A DNA stretch of 64,000 nt from Natranaerovirga hydrolytica (GCF_004339095.1 NZ_SMGQ01000014.1:62001-126000); one strand, 5' to 3'. Shown: positions 27,864 through 38,119, numbered from the stretch's first letter. Notes: generated by a model not told the origin, from the letters alone. Translations and numbers: made by a program.

Positions 27864-30350
27864 CTATTCATTATTTTTTACATAACTTGGCTCTATGTCC
27901 ACTTTTTTTAACCTTAAAGAATTGTACACGACATTTAAAGAACTTATTGACATTGCTGCAGCTCCAATTAATGGGTGTAACAGACCTAACACAGCTACAG
28001 GTATGGCAATTGCATTATAAAACCAAGCCCAAAAATAATTTTCTTTTATTTTTCTAAAAGTGGCTGTTGATAAATTAATGGCCGTAATAATACTACTTAA
28101 TTCACCTTTTACTAATGTTACATCTCCTGCTTCTATTGCAACATCTGTACCTGTCCCAATTGCAATTCCTACATTGGCTTGCTTTAAAGCAGGTGCATCG
28201 TTGATACCATCCCCTACCATTGCTACTGTCTGGAACTTTTCTTGTAATCTTTTTACTTCATCTACTTTACCATCTGGTAATACTTCAGAAATCACATGGC
28301 TAATACCTACTTTTTTTCCGATTGCTAATGCTGTTCTTTCGTTATCTCCTGTTATCATAGCGGTTTTTATACCCATTTTCTCCAACTCTCTTATGGCTTT
28401 AATGGAGTCTTCTTTAATAGGATCTGCTACTGCTATAATTCCTAATAACTGATTGTCTTTTGCAACTAACATGGCTGTTTTTGCTTCTGTTTCTAATTTC
28501 TCTATTGCATTTTCATATTGGTTGTATTCAACATTCTTTTCTTTTAGTAATTTACGATTACCGATATAAATCATATCATCTTTTACTTGTCCTTGTACAC
28601 CCATACCTACTAACGCTTCAAAGTTTTTTAGATTATCCAGTTGAATGTTTCTCTTGTTAACTGACTCTACAATAGCATTGGCTAATGGATGTTCTGATGC
28701 TTTTTCAATACTTCCTGCATAATATAGTAAGGTTTCCTCTGTCACACCTTCTACAGTTATGATATCTGTTACTTCTGGTTTGCCTTTTGTAATGGTTCCC
28801 GTTTTATCAAAAGCAATAATTTTCACTTCTTTAAAGGTTTGTACAGCTTCACCATTTCTAATCAGTATACCCTTTTCTGCACCAATACCACTGCCTACCA
28901 TTAATGCTGTTGGGGTTCCTAAACCTAATGCACAAGGGCATGCAATAACCAAAACTGCAGTAGCTGTTATAAATGATAATGTTAACGGCGTTAAATCTGG
29001 ATTAACCCATGGCAAAAAACTTGCACCCCATTCAACGATGGTATAATGAAAATCACTAAATACATTAAAAGAAATAAAGGTTAATACTGTTATGATTAAT
29101 ATAATTGGTACAAAATAACCTGTTACTTTGTCTGCAAACTCTTGAATCGGTACTTTTGAGCCTTGACACTCTTCTACAAGTTTAATCACTTGTGATAAAA
29201 AAGTATCTTTTCCTACTTTGCTGACTTTAACTTTTAATAAACCATTTTTATTTAAAGTGGCACCAATGACTGGATCTCCTTCTTTTCTTTTCACCGGAAG
29301 GGATTCACCCGTTGCCATTGATTCATCAATCAAACTGCTTCCTTCTATTACAATACCATCGGTTGGTATTTTTTCTCCTGGTCTAATAACCATAATGTCA
29401 TTCACTTGTAACTCTTTTGTTGAAATTTCAACTTCTTCGTTATCTACGATAATTTTTGCTGTTTTAGCGCCCATTTGAATTAATTTTTTGATTGCTAAGG
29501 AAGCTCTTCCTTTTGCTCTAATCTCTAAATACTTACCAATGATATGAAAAGTCATTATCATTGTAGCCATTTCAACAAAGGTTGTCACTGCCATAAAGAA
29601 ACCTAAAAGCCCAATTAAGTAAGGTGGCACTGACCCTAGACTGACCAGTACATCCATATTAGGACTTTTGTTTTTAATGGCATTAAAACTGGCTTTATGC
29701 ACCTGAGAACCTACAACAAAGATGTTTGGAAAAGCCAACACAGATGCCAATACTAAATAGGCCGGTATTTCTATGACAAACATATGAATCATCATCAGCG
29801 TCATAACTGTACCCGAGAAAGCTATGGATAGTAACATTTTCTTTTTGGCTTTATTCATTTTAACTTCGTCTTCATCTATATCCTCTTGAGCATCTTCTTC
29901 TATGACTTTATACCCTAACCCATCAATGGTATTTTTAATATCATACAGTCTTATTTGAGTGGCATCGTACTCTACTGTAACTTTTTCTGTAGCAAAGTTA
30001 ACATTGGCCTGTATCACTTCTTGTTTTTTATTCAAAGCTGTTTCTATTCTATTGGCACAAGCTGAACAAGTCATATTGTCTACTTTCAATGTTGCTTTTT
30101 CAATTTTATTTTCTGCTTCCTTTAAAGATGCTTCATAACCTAGTTGTTGAACCTTTTCAACCACATCATTAGCACTGCTTTTTTGACCATCAATGGTTAC
30201 CTGTGCTTTGTCTGATGCAAAGTTTATATTGGCCTCTGTTACGCCCTCCATTTTTTTTAGATTCTTTTCTATGTTTGAAGCGCAACTGGCACAAGACATT
30301 CCATTAATCTTAAGTTCTAGCGTCTTAACTTGATCATTTGTTTTTTCCAT
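27864..30350 (-). CDS. copA: Copper-exporting P1B-type ATPase CopA
   Basis: An 828-residue Cu(I) efflux pump. Two N-terminal heavy-metal domains carry MSCASC (Cys20, Cys23) and MTCSAC (Cys95, Cys98). The membrane ion site CPC is in [12 protein letters not shown], the phosphorylated Asp in FDKTGT, the conserved His-Pro in SEHPLA, and the hinge in [11 protein letters not shown]. About eight membrane helices are present. The frame extends to 30398, but AAAGGAG is 6 bases before the ATG at 30350. It is co-transcribed with csoR. Confidence 0.95.
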   Translation of the reverse strand: MEKTNDQVKTLELKINGMSCASCASNIEKNLKKMEGVTEANINFASDKAQVTIDGQKSSANDVVEKVQQLGYEASLKEAENKIEKATLKVDNMTCSACANRIETALNKKQEVIQANVNFATEKVTVEYDATQIRLYDIKNTIDGLGYKVIEEDAQEDIDEDEVKMNKAKKKMLLSIAFSGTVMTLMMIHMFVIEIPAYLVLASVLAFPNIFVVGSQVHKASFNAIKNKSPNMDVLVSLGSVPPYLIGLLGFFMAVTTFVEMATMIMTFHIIGKYLEIRAKGRASLAIKKLIQMGAKTAKIIVDNEEVEISTKELQVNDIMVIRPGEKIPTDGIVIEGSSLIDESMATGESLPVKRKEGDPVIGATLNKNGLLKVKVSKVGKDTFLSQVIKLVEECQGSKVPIQEFADKVTGYFVPIILIITVLTFISFNVFSDFHYTIVEWGASFLPWVNPDLTPLTLSFITATAVLVIACPCALGLGTPTALMVGSGIGAEKGILIRNGEAVQTFKEVKIIAFDKTGTITKGKPEVTDIITVEGVTEETLLYYAGSIEKASEHPLANAIVESVNKRNIQLDNLKNFEALVGMGVQGQVKDDMIYIGNRKLLKEKNVEYNQYENAIEKLETEAKTAMLVAKDNQLLGIIAVADPIKEDSIKAIRELEKMGIKTAMITGDNERTALAIGKKVGISHVISEVLPDGKVDEVKRLQEKFQTVAMVGDGINDAPALKQANVGIAIGTGTDVAIEAGDVTLVKGELSSIITAINLSTATFRKIKENYFWAWFYNAIAIPVAVLGLLHPLIGAAAMSISSLNVVYNSLRLKKVDIEPSYVKNNE

Positions 30351-30372
30351 AATATTCTCCTTTCTGCATCTG

Positions 30373-30385
30373 CCCCCATATGGGG
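30373..30385. promoter_or_regulatory. Candidate CsoR operator
   Basis: A GC-rich dyad CCCCATATGGGG, conspicuous in AT-rich surroundings, lies 23 bp before the copA start. It resembles the C/G-run dyads bound by CsoR proteins in other Firmicutes. Confidence 0.65.
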
Positions 30386-30440
30386 TGGGGTGTTGCATTC
30401 ATCTTATCTTATAAAAGTTCTTTTGTCAAGACCTCATTAT

Positions 30441-31190
30441 TCAATTTTTAAATTGTCGTCCTGTTGCATCTAAATAATAGTTGTCTTTTATTATCAGTTC
30501 CGATATAGAGACAATCTCATATCCCATTGTATCTAACTCTTCTAGTACACGCTCTAATGCATCTTTAGTGTATTTCCTATTATTATGAAACAATATAATG
30601 GAACCATTTTTCAAGTATTCACTATCAATTACAGAGTGTACAATCTCATCTACACTATCACTTCTCCAATCATATGAATCCACATTCCATTTCACTGTAT
30701 AATAGTTACATTCGTCTGCTGCAGCTACTACCTTTTTATCATAGTCTCCAAAAGGCGGTCTTAACAAATTCATATCTATTCCTGTCAAAGCTTTTACTTT
30801 ATTATGTACATCCATAATTTCTTTTTTGATTTGCTCCTCACTTAATTGAGTTAATCTTTGATGTGTATCCGTATGATTGCCTAAATCATGACCTCTATTA
30901 GCGATTACTTGAACATCTTCAGGATATGTTTCAACCCATGCGCCTACTAAGAAAAAAGTTGCTTTTGCATTGTATTGATCTAATACATCTAGGATTTCTT
31001 CCGTTTGATCTAATCCCCAGCCTTCGTCGAAAGAAATAGCTACTTTTTTTTCATCTGTTTCAACGCTGTATATAGCAAGCTTTCCTTCTTTTGAAGTCTG
31101 AGTCACTAATGGATTGAATAAAGTAACATCAATAAGTATGGTAGCAATCATTAAGGTGATTATTGTAGCAATAATAATATATTTTTTCAT
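30441..31190 (-). CDS. PdaB-like polysaccharide deacetylase (sporulation type)
   Basis: A 249-residue NodB-fold protein with one N-terminal membrane helix. The first motif reads SFDEGWG, the FDxxWG variant of PdaB-type sporulation deacetylases rather than the usual TFDDGP. NHTDTH keeps the metal His pair, RPPFGDYD keeps motif 3 and ILFHNN the last motif. By homology it would act on peptidoglycan during spore formation; the altered first motif leaves its catalytic activity uncertain. It stands alone on the minus strand after copA. Confidence 0.8.
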   Translation of the reverse strand: MKKYIIIATIITLMIATILIDVTLFNPLVTQTSKEGKLAIYSVETDEKKVAISFDEGWGLDQTEEILDVLDQYNAKATFFLVGAWVETYPEDVQVIANRGHDLGNHTDTHQRLTQLSEEQIKKEIMDVHNKVKALTGIDMNLLRPPFGDYDKKVVAAADECNYYTVKWNVDSYDWRSDSVDEIVHSVIDSEYLKNGSIILFHNNRKYTKDALERVLEELDTMGYEIVSISELIIKDNYYLDATGRQFKN

Positions 31191-31252
31191 ATACTTACCT
31201 TTTTAAATTCTTTATTCTATTTTATTCTATTTTTTAGGAATCTATGCAAATA

Positions 31253-31291
31253 AGAAAAGACCTAATTTACCTATTAAGTAAACCGGTCCTT
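31253..31291 (-). terminator. Terminator after the YigZ family gene
   Basis: On the minus strand GGACC and GGTCT flank a second pairing TTTAC / GTAAA, and a TTTTCTTATTT tract follows. It lies about 25 bp past the stop. Confidence 0.5.
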
Positions 31292-31315
31292 CTATCTCTT
31301 CATGAATAAATTGTA

Positions 31316-31975
31316 TTAATCTTTAAAAACATTGATTGTTTTTCCTTGAATGACTATGTACTTTTTTTCTTTTAGTATGGGCTGTAATTTTCCACTGCTT
31401 AATTCTCTAATGCTTTTTGTAAAAGCATCTAATGCTTCTTCTTCAATCAATAATCTAAATGTTATATTATCAAGATACTCTGTATCCATTATATGTACCC
31501 ATATATTTTCATTCAGGTGATATTGTAGCTTGCCTAGCAACGTATAATCCACCTCTATGTCTACTTCTTGACTTAGTATTTTTTTTACAATGTCATTTTG
31601 ATTAAGACCTTCTTTAGCACAATGGGTGTAAGCTCTTACTAAGCCACCTGTGCCTAACAAAGTGCCTCCAAAATATCTTGTCACAATGATTAATGTGTTT
31701 TTTATTGATTCACCTTTTAATAAATCTAGAATCGGCAATCCAGCTGTCCCGCTAGGCTCACCATCATCACTGTATCTTTGTACTTCATCATTTTGTCCGA
31801 GTACGTAAGCATACACATTATGATTGGCACTATTATGTTCCTTCTGAATGCTTTCAATCCATTCACTGGCTTGTCCCTCTGATTCAATGGGGTAAACATG
31901 GGCTATGAATTTGGATTTTTTTTCTTCTAATTCACCTTTTGATTCTTTTATTATGGTTTTGTAACGCTTTAACAC
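31316..31975 (-). CDS. YigZ/IMPACT family protein
   Basis: A 219-residue UPF0029 protein. The family core is clear: KKSKFIAHVYPI, HNVYAYVLG, RYSDDGEPSGTAGLPIL, and RYFGGTLLGTGGLVRAY. A C-terminal ferredoxin-like domain (about 140-205) follows. The biochemical role is not settled; the relative IMPACT acts on Gcn2 in eukaryotes. The frame opens at a GTG at 31984 lying inside the ribosome site AAGGTG; I therefore prefer the GTG at 31975, six bases after it. It is coupled to the DUF6514-like gene upstream. Confidence 0.88.
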   Translation of the reverse strand: MLKRYKTIIKESKGELEEKKSKFIAHVYPIESEGQASEWIESIQKEHNSANHNVYAYVLGQNDEVQRYSDDGEPSGTAGLPILDLLKGESIKNTLIIVTRYFGGTLLGTGGLVRAYTHCAKEGLNQNDIVKKILSQEVDIEVDYTLLGKLQYHLNENIWVHIMDTEYLDNITFRLLIEEEALDAFTKSIRELSSGKLQPILKEKKYIVIQGKTINVFKD

Positions 31976-31985
31976 TTTAATCACC

Positions 31986-32297
31986 TTATTCTGTTATTTG
32001 GGTTATGATTTCATCAATGACCTCTATGGCACCTATAGGTGTTACACGATTGCGCTTTAATATATCAATTGCTTTTTTGATTTGTTCTTTGGAATAAGAT
32101 ATTTTTTTAATGGTTTCAACTTCAAAGTATAACGTTTCATCTTCTTTTATCTGATTAATTATTTTAATACCATAGGCGCTTAATGATTGATGGTAGTTGT
32201 CATAACTTTTGTCTTCTGTTATATAATATTCTAGCTTTAATGCCTTGTTTTCTGTTATATTAACCTCTTGCAACCCTTCTAAATACATACTATACAT
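31986..32297 (-). CDS. Conserved hypothetical protein, DUF6514-like
   Basis: A 103-residue protein ending in NRVTPIGAIEVIDEIITQI, the pattern I associate with the clostridial DUF6514 family. The N-terminal two thirds are predicted beta-rich (LEYYITEDKS, ETLYFEVETIKKIS). No catalytic motif is visible and the function is unknown. The ATG follows AAGGATG. The YigZ gene begins about 10 bp after its stop, so the two are probably one transcript. Confidence 0.65.
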   Translation of the reverse strand: MYSMYLEGLQEVNITENKALKLEYYITEDKSYDNYHQSLSAYGIKIINQIKEDETLYFEVETIKKISYSKEQIKKAIDILKRNRVTPIGAIEVIDEIITQITE

Positions 32298-32474
32298 TTC
32301 TCTTCATCCTTTTTATTTTGTCTTCCTATCTTGTATTATAAAGAAGTTATAACATTAATAAAAGGCTTAGTTATCGCAGATTTCTCATTAATAATTTGCT
32401 TTTCGACGCTATAAGAATCTGGTATAACATATTTTTGTATTTTAGGGTCAAATAGGATTAATTTATGCGATATT

Positions 32475-33440
32475 TTATATTGTAAATTTATTGGCTTTAC
32501 ACATTACTTCTTTTATCTTAGTTTTTTTAGTGTAATAATCTACATCTTTCCTTTGACACAACACATCATATTGCGCCACTTGAGAGGCTAGTTCAACACC
32601 ACACATTTGTTTTGTTATCTTTTCTTGTTCATATTTTCGATCTATACCTAAGGCAAAACACCCTAATATAGCATCTTTAATGCCCTTGTCATTATTAACC
32701 GTTATCTGTGCCCGTTTACTAGAATCCACGACACATATTTTGTTTTTACTGATTGTATATATTTTAGAGTCACCTAAATAAAGCCCTATACATTTTATTT
32801 TATAGTGAACCAATAATTTATATATTTCTTTTAACATATTTTCTTCATTGTTTATATCTATTTCTAATTCATCAAGATTTTTTTCATCTAAAAATATTGC
32901 GTAGGGTGACTTTTCTAATATGGATTTTAATATATCCGTCTCTAATGAAATAACCATTTTTTTTTCTTTTTCTTTTGCTATACTCATTATTCTATAGATA
33001 TCTTCTTTTTTAATGCCTCTAGGCATATCACCTGATAAAATCATGATAGAGACCTCTTGTATATGATTTTGTAACTTTTGGAAAAAAGTTCGTATGGCTT
33101 TTTCATCTATATTAATCCCTTTATCTATTAGTAGGGTTTCTATATTCTTTTTATTGTCTATTAACTTGTGAATGGTTTTTATTTCTTGATGCATCCATGT
33201 AAAGTCTGATTTTATTTTACTTTTTTCTAGATAACTTTTTAGATATCTACCACCTGGTCCACCGTTAAACCCCACCAATAAAGGCTCACCTTGTAATACT
33301 TTTATAGCGTGTACCGTATGGATTGGACCATCATTTAACTCAATTCTATAATCTTCTATTTCATTTGTTTGACTGAGTTGAAAATCTTCTATAATACTTG
33401 TTTTATATATAGAAGGATTCAGTGTTACTGATAAGATCAA
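32475..33440 (-). CDS. Divergent PfkB-family carbohydrate kinase-like protein
   Basis: A 321-residue protein recognisable as a ribokinase/1-phosphofructokinase homologue from its N-terminus (MILSVTLNPSIYKTSIIEDF), GFNGGPGGRYLKSYLEK, and SGDMPRGIKKEDIYRI. Key motifs are altered: the usual GGKGxN sugar-binding motif is LNDGPIHTV, and the GxGD anion-hole/catalytic motif reads GIKD, keeping the Asp but losing glycines. It may bind a sugar phosphate without being an efficient kinase. There are no PTS or sugar genes nearby. Confidence 0.65.
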   Translation of the reverse strand: MILSVTLNPSIYKTSIIEDFQLSQTNEIEDYRIELNDGPIHTVHAIKVLQGEPLLVGFNGGPGGRYLKSYLEKSKIKSDFTWMHQEIKTIHKLIDNKKNIETLLIDKGINIDEKAIRTFFQKLQNHIQEVSIMILSGDMPRGIKKEDIYRIMSIAKEKEKKMVISLETDILKSILEKSPYAIFLDEKNLDELEIDINNEENMLKEIYKLLVHYKIKCIGLYLGDSKIYTISKNKICVVDSSKRAQITVNNDKGIKDAILGCFALGIDRKYEQEKITKQMCGVELASQVAQYDVLCQRKDVDYYTKKTKIKEVMCKANKFTI

Positions 33441-33472
33441 TTATTTCACCTCTAAGTTTTTTGTTTTAATTT

Positions 33473-33544
33473 ATTAACAACAAGATTCGTTGAAAGCATT
33501 CATTCCTAATCCTTGCAAGGAAGTTTGAAATCAATGCTTTCAAC
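33473..33544 (+). repeat. Dispersed two-hairpin repeat, copy C (second hairpin only)
   Basis: Shares ACAAGATTCGTTGAAAG with copy A and AATCCTTGC with copies A and B. The outer stem TGAAAGCATT (33491-33500) pairs with AATGCTTTCA (33533-33542): a different sequence from copy B but still perfectly paired. The core is the self-complementary CCTTGCAAGG. The first hairpin is missing. Confidence 0.75.
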
Positions 33545-33557
33545 ATTATAACATAAG

Positions 33558-33586
33558 AAAAGTGTGCTGTGCACACTTTTTTAAAT
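33558..33586 (+). terminator. Plus-strand terminator-like hairpin after repeat copy C
   Basis: AAAAGTGTGC pairs with GCACACTTTT around a 3-base loop and is followed by a run of six T on the plus strand, where no annotated gene is transcribed. It may end a transcript from the repeat. Confidence 0.6.
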
Positions 33587-33622
33587 GCATCTTATATGAA
33601 ATTAAATATCTGTTTTATATCA

Positions 33623-33671
33623 TAAAAAAAAAGAAGAAATCCTTTAAATGGTGGAGGATGGATTTCTTCTT
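33623..33671 (-). terminator. Terminator of glnN
   Basis: On the minus strand AAGAAGAAATCC pairs with GGATTTCTTCTT and is followed by a run of T. It lies about 60 bp past the glnN stop. Confidence 0.85.
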
Positions 33672-33732
33672 ATCAACTTAATTAAAATTTACTTAAAATT
33701 CTTATCTTGAATTTATGAATGACTCCATCTTC

Positions 33733-35832
33733 TTAAACTCTAAATAATAAGTCACCATATGTTGGGAATGGCCAATACTCTTCACTTGTTAATTTCTCTA
33801 ATTCATCACAAGGTTTTCTTAAGGCTTCCATTGCTGGTAAGACTTTTAATCTATAAGCTGCTGCTTCTTCAATGATATCTTCAATAGAATGTACTTCTTC
33901 AACAGCTGTTTCTAAAGCTTCTAGTTTTCCATAAGCTTCTTCTAGTGAAGTTGAAAGTTTTTCTAATAAAGTTTCTTGTATTTTAACCGATGCCAAACTT
34001 CCTATTGCTTTAATGGTATTAATGGAATTGGCTAAACTGGTAATATATTTAATAACCGATGGTATAATTTCTTTGTTAGCCATTTCTATCATTGTTAATG
34101 CTTCTATATTAATGGTTTTTGCATACTCTTCATACATAATTTCTTGTCTAGAAACAACTTCACTTTCAGAGAATACACCATGTTTTTCAAACATTTTTAT
34201 GCTATCTGGTGTTGCAAAATATGCTAATGCATCAACAGTTGATGCTAAGTTAGGCAACCCTCTTTTTTCTGCTTCTTCTACCCATTCTTGTGAATAGCCG
34301 TCTCCATTAAAGATCACTCTATTATGGTTACAAATTAATTCTTTTACAATGCTTCCTATTGCTTCTTTTACATTACTTGATCTTTCTAGCTTATCTGCAA
34401 CTTCTTTTAACACATCTGCTACAATTGTATTTAATACAATGTTTGGACCAGCTACAGAAGATGAAGAAGCAACCATTCTAAATTCAAATTTATTCCCTGT
34501 AAATGCAAATGGTGACGTTCTATTTCTATCCGTAACGTCTTTTGGTAAATTAGGTATAGTTGTTACACCAATTTTTAATTCACTTGCTTGCTTACTTTCA
34601 CATAATCTGTCTTCTTGGATTTGTTCAATAATATCCGTTAATTGCTCTCCTAAGAAAACTGAAATAATTGCTGGTGGTGCTTCATTTGCGCCTAAACGAT
34701 GGTCATTACCTGCATTTGCCGCTGATAATCTCAGCAATGGTGCATATTTATCAACTGCTGCAATAACAGAGGCCAAGAATAATAAAAACTGAGCATTTTC
34801 ATGTGGTGTTGTACCAGGATCTAATAAATTGATACCATCATCTGTTGATAAAGACCAGTTGTTGTGTTTACCTGAACCATTAACACCTGCAAATGGTTTT
34901 TCATGTAACAAACATACTAAGTCATGTCTTGTTGCTACCTTTTGCAACGTTTCCATTGTTAATTGATTATGATCTGTTGCAATATTAGTCGTTGTAAAAA
35001 TAGGTGCCATCTCATGTTGGGCTGGTGCAACTTCATTATGTTTTGTTTTAGCAGACACCCCTAATTTCCATAACTCTTCATCTATTTCTTTCATAAATGT
35101 TGCAATACGTTCTTTAATACTTCCAAAGTAATGGTCATCTAACTCTTGACCTTTTGGAGGTAATGCGCCAAACAATGTTCTACCTGTAAAAATTAAGTCC
35201 TTTCTACTTTGGTAAAACTTTTTATCTATTAAGAAATATTCTTGTTCTGGGCCTACTGTTGTAATCACTCTACCAGAAGTTGTATTGCCTAATAATTTTA
35301 AAATTCTCATTGCTTCTTTATTAATGGCTTGCATGGATCTAAGCAATGGTGTTTTTTTATCTAAAGCTTCTCCTGTATATGAACAAAAAGCTGTCGGAAT
35401 ACATAGTGTAACACCTGCTGAATCTTCTTTTAAGAAAGCTGGTGAAGTTGCATCCCAAGCGGTATAACCCCTTGCTTCAAATGTTGCTCTTAATCCACCA
35501 TTAGGGAAAGAAGATGCATCTGGCTCACCTTGAGTCAATTCTTTTCCAGAGAACTCCATTATGGCTCTACCATCTGGTTTAATGGCAATAAAAGAGTCAT
35601 GCTTTTCACCTGTTTTTCCAGTCATTGGCTGAAACCAGTGTGTGTAATGTGTCGCCCCTAATTCAATAGCCCAATCTTTCATTGCATTGGCTACAACCTC
35701 TGCTACATGTTTTTCTAAAGGCAATCCTAATTCAATTGTCTTTTTTAAATTTTTATACGTTTCTTTTGGTAATCTTTCTTTCATCACCGCATCATTAAAC
35801 ACGTGTGATCCAAATATTTCATTTACTTTCAT
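33733..35832 (-). CDS. glnN: Glutamine synthetase type III
   Basis: A 699-residue GSIII enzyme that makes glutamine from glutamate and ammonia. The long N-terminal region ([20 protein letters not shown]) and the segments [40 protein letters not shown] and [13 protein letters not shown] are characteristic of type III, which shares only the active site with type I. It has its own promoter, leader and terminator, and lies just downstream of the ANTAR regulator and the type I gene glnA. Possibly controlled by antitermination in its leader. Confidence 0.96.
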   Translation of the reverse strand: MKVNEIFGSHVFNDAVMKERLPKETYKNLKKTIELGLPLEKHVAEVVANAMKDWAIELGATHYTHWFQPMTGKTGEKHDSFIAIKPDGRAIMEFSGKELTQGEPDASSFPNGGLRATFEARGYTAWDATSPAFLKEDSAGVTLCIPTAFCSYTGEALDKKTPLLRSMQAINKEAMRILKLLGNTTSGRVITTVGPEQEYFLIDKKFYQSRKDLIFTGRTLFGALPPKGQELDDHYFGSIKERIATFMKEIDEELWKLGVSAKTKHNEVAPAQHEMAPIFTTTNIATDHNQLTMETLQKVATRHDLVCLLHEKPFAGVNGSGKHNNWSLSTDDGINLLDPGTTPHENAQFLLFLASVIAAVDKYAPLLRLSAANAGNDHRLGANEAPPAIISVFLGEQLTDIIEQIQEDRLCESKQASELKIGVTTIPNLPKDVTDRNRTSPFAFTGNKFEFRMVASSSSVAGPNIVLNTIVADVLKEVADKLERSSNVKEAIGSIVKELICNHNRVIFNGDGYSQEWVEEAEKRGLPNLASTVDALAYFATPDSIKMFEKHGVFSESEVVSRQEIMYEEYAKTINIEALTMIEMANKEIIPSVIKYITSLANSINTIKAIGSLASVKIQETLLEKLSTSLEEAYGKLEALETAVEEVHSIEDIIEEAAAYRLKVLPAMEALRKPCDELEKLTSEEYWPFPTYGDLLFRV

Positions 35833-35968
35833 ACTTATTCCTCCTTATATACAATACCATTTAGTTAGTCTTTGTAAATATCATTTTATTTGTTAGTCTT
35901 CTCTACAGTTGGTGCAAAGTATACTTTGACTCAAATAAATTTCTACCTCCCAGTAAAAATATTATTAA

Positions 35969-36005
35969 TAAAAAAAAGCGTACTCAAGTCAACCCTTGAG
36001 AACGC
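35969..36005 (-). terminator. Terminator hairpin in the glnN leader (possible antitermination target)
   Basis: On the minus strand GCGTTCTCAAG pairs with CTTGAGTACGC (one mismatch) around the six-base loop GGTTGA and is followed by eight T. It lies 5' of glnN and 3' of nitR, so it can end nitR transcripts and, if read from the promoter at 36054-36082, control entry into glnN. Confidence 0.8.
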
Positions 36006-36025
36006 CTTTGTTCTAAATACAATAC

Positions 36026-36041
36026 AGGACTTAGTTGTCCT
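36026..36041 (-). promoter_or_regulatory. Short hairpin near the predicted 5' end of the glnN leader
   Basis: On the minus strand AGGAC pairs with GTCCT around the six-base loop AACTAA. With the terminator hairpin downstream it gives the two-hairpin arrangement recognised by ANTAR antiterminators, although the loops do not show the usual A1/G4 pattern. Confidence 0.45.
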
Positions 36042-36053
36042 TTGCTTAATAAT

Positions 36054-36082
36054 AATATATCATAATTGGTTTCGATTTGCAA
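36054..36082 (-). promoter_or_regulatory. Candidate sigma-A promoter of glnN
   Basis: On the minus strand TTGCAA (36082-36077) and TATATT (36059-36054) are separated by 17 bases, a good match to a housekeeping promoter. Transcription would begin near 36047, just before the short hairpin. Confidence 0.5.
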
Positions 36083-36178
36083 CCTCTTTTTTGGGATTAA
36101 TCATTTTTTAGAAATTCACACGAATCATTTATTTTTTTTGCAATTTTTCTAGTCACATTATACAATTATTCTTCTGCT

Positions 36179-36748
36179 TTATTCATACATCATAATAATT
36201 GCTTCGGCAATCTTAATTTTCTGTATGCCTTTTTCCATACTTTGTTTTTGAATTCTACGATGTGCTTCGTCTTCAGTCAAGCACATATGATCAATTAATA
36301 ATTTTTTTGCTTTGTTAATGACTTCTTTTTCACTTTTACCATCTTTTAGAGTCGTTACTTCTTTTTCTAATTTTTGTATGTTTCTATTGGTCTTTAGAAG
36401 TATGTCAATTGTATTTAATAGCATATTTTTATTTAAAGGTTTAATAATAGGTACAAACAATGATTCTTGATTTAACTGAGCATAATTTTGCAATTCATAT
36501 TCACTGACCAATACAACAATTGGTGAAATTTTTTCAAATATGACCACTTCTGCTATGTCTTGAGTATTTAACCCTTTCATATACCCATCTACCACACAAA
36601 TATCTGGATAAATAGAATTCACTCTTCTTAGAAACTCATATCCATCATCAACAGCTCCTACAACCAAATAACCATTATTTGAAAAAAAACTTGATAATTT
36701 TTTCAAATTACTTTCTTTTCCAGCTCCAACTAAAATCCTTGTTGCCAT
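36179..36748 (-). CDS. ANTAR-domain response regulator, NitR-like antiterminator
   Basis: A 189-residue protein with a receiver-like domain (about 1-120; possible phosphate-accepting Asp54 in VVDGYM, but the acidic pair normally near the N-terminus is not obvious) and a coiled linker leading to a C-terminal ANTAR RNA-binding domain (about 134-186: AKKLLIDHMCLTEDEAHRRI, QKQSMEKG, AEAI). ANTAR proteins bind paired RNA hairpins and prevent termination. It lies 11 bp after glnA, as does NitR of solvent-producing clostridia, which controls glutamine synthetase expression. Likely targets are glnN and/or glnA leaders. Confidence 0.88.
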   Translation of the reverse strand: MATRILVGAGKESNLKKLSSFFSNNGYLVVGAVDDGYEFLRRVNSIYPDICVVDGYMKGLNTQDIAEVVIFEKISPIVVLVSEYELQNYAQLNQESLFVPIIKPLNKNMLLNTIDILLKTNRNIQKLEKEVTTLKDGKSEKEVINKAKKLLIDHMCLTEDEAHRRIQKQSMEKGIQKIKIAEAIIMMYE

Positions 36749-36759
36749 ACCACCACCTA

Positions 36760-38094
36760 CTAATATCTTGATATATACTTATTAAGTTCCCATTGGTGAA
36801 TCTTAGAACTGTATTCAATCCACTCTAAGTCCTTGGATTTTACATAATTGTCATAGCATTCCCCTAATGCATCTTTTAAAACTTCATTTTTTGATAACGC
36901 CATTATGGCATCTTTCAAATTAACGGGTAAAGACTTTTCTTCATCTAATATAGAATAATTTTTTTCTTTTAACTCATTATGACTAACTTCATCTGGTGCT
37001 TTTGTTTTATTTTTCAACCCATCTAAACCTGACTTTAATATAGCTGCAATTGCTAAATATGGATTAGCTGAAGGATCTGGCCCTCTTAATTCAAGCTTTA
37101 TATCCTCTCCTCTTGATGTAGGAATCCGTATTAAAGTGCTGTTATTATTTGTAGAATAGCCTATAAATGTAGGTGCTTCATGACCTGGAACCAATCTTTT
37201 ATAGGAGTTAACCGTTGGATTGGTTATTGAAGTTAATGCTCTTGCATTTTTTAGCAAACCACCTATAAATTGATAGGCTTCATCCGATAACTTTAGCTTA
37301 TCATCTTTGTTATAAAATATATTTTTTCCTTCTGTGTTTTTCAATGTCAAGTTACAATGCATTCCTGAGCCATGCATACCATATACCGGTTTAGGCATAA
37401 AAGTGGCATGCAAACCATGTCTTTGGGCAATAACTTTGACAACCAATTTAAACGTGGTAATATTATCTGCTGCTCTTAGGGCATTCGTTTGTTTAAAGTC
37501 AATTTCGTGTTGACCAGGTGCTACTTCATGATGAGACGCTTCTATTTCAAAGCCCATATCTTCTAATGTAAGTACAATATCTCGTCTAACATTTTCACCT
37601 AAATCTAATGGTCCTAAATCAAAATACCCTGCTTTGTCATGGGTAATCGTTGTAGGGTTACCATTTTCATCTGTATGAAATAAGAAAAATTCAAATTCTG
37701 TTCCAATATTAAGTTCATATCCCATTTCCCATGCTTCATTCAAAACTTTTTTCAAAACATATCTAGGATCTCCTTCGAAAGGATTACCATCTGCTTTGTA
37801 AATATCACAAATTAACCTTGCCACTTTTCCTTGCTGTGGTCGCCAAGGAAAGATCTCAAAAGTATCTAAATCTGGCTTTAAATACATATCTGCTTCTTCA
37901 CTTCTTAAAAAACCTTCTATAGATGAGCCATCAAACATAATTTCATCATTTAAAGCTTTTTCCAACTGTTCCACAGTCACTGCAACATTTTTTAATGTAC
38001 CTAATATGTCAACAAATTGTAATCGAATAAACTTAATATCATTTTCTTCTACTAATCTTAAAATGTCTTCTTTCTCATACTTTTTTTGCACCAT
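36760..38094 (-). CDS. glnA: Glutamine synthetase type I
   Basis: A 444-residue GSI enzyme. Recognisable active-site stretches: [51 protein letters not shown] and [13 protein letters not shown]. The length and the lack of an adenylylation insert fit the GSI-alpha form of Firmicutes. The frame extends to a GTG at 38109, but AGGAGG lies 6 bases before the ATG at 38094. It is cotranscribed with the ANTAR gene. A repeat (copy D) lies just upstream. Confidence 0.96.
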   Translation of the reverse strand: MVQKKYEKEDILRLVEENDIKFIRLQFVDILGTLKNVAVTVEQLEKALNDEIMFDGSSIEGFLRSEEADMYLKPDLDTFEIFPWRPQQGKVARLICDIYKADGNPFEGDPRYVLKKVLNEAWEMGYELNIGTEFEFFLFHTDENGNPTTITHDKAGYFDLGPLDLGENVRRDIVLTLEDMGFEIEASHHEVAPGQHEIDFKQTNALRAADNITTFKLVVKVIAQRHGLHATFMPKPVYGMHGSGMHCNLTLKNTEGKNIFYNKDDKLKLSDEAYQFIGGLLKNARALTSITNPTVNSYKRLVPGHEAPTFIGYSTNNNSTLIRIPTSRGEDIKLELRGPDPSANPYLAIAAILKSGLDGLKNKTKAPDEVSHNELKEKNYSILDEEKSLPVNLKDAIMALSKNEVLKDALGECYDNYVKSKDLEWIEYSSKIHQWELNKYISRY

Positions 38095-38119
38095 GTATAT
38101 CCTCCTCACATTATAATCA

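Larger units (their letters stand above)
33441..33732. other. Intergenic region holding repeat copy C and two terminator hairpins
   Basis: From left to right this 292-bp gap holds repeat copy C (33473-33544), a hairpin with a plus-strand T run (33558-33586) and the minus-strand terminator of glnN (33623-33671). No open frame stands out. Confidence 0.6.
35833..36178. other. glnN upstream region
   Basis: This 346-bp gap contains a promoter-like pair, a short hairpin and a strong terminator ahead of glnN (listed separately), followed by about 130 bp of AT-rich 5' leader ending in an AAGGAGG ribosome site for glnN. A small open frame on the plus strand here is judged non-coding. Confidence 0.55.
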
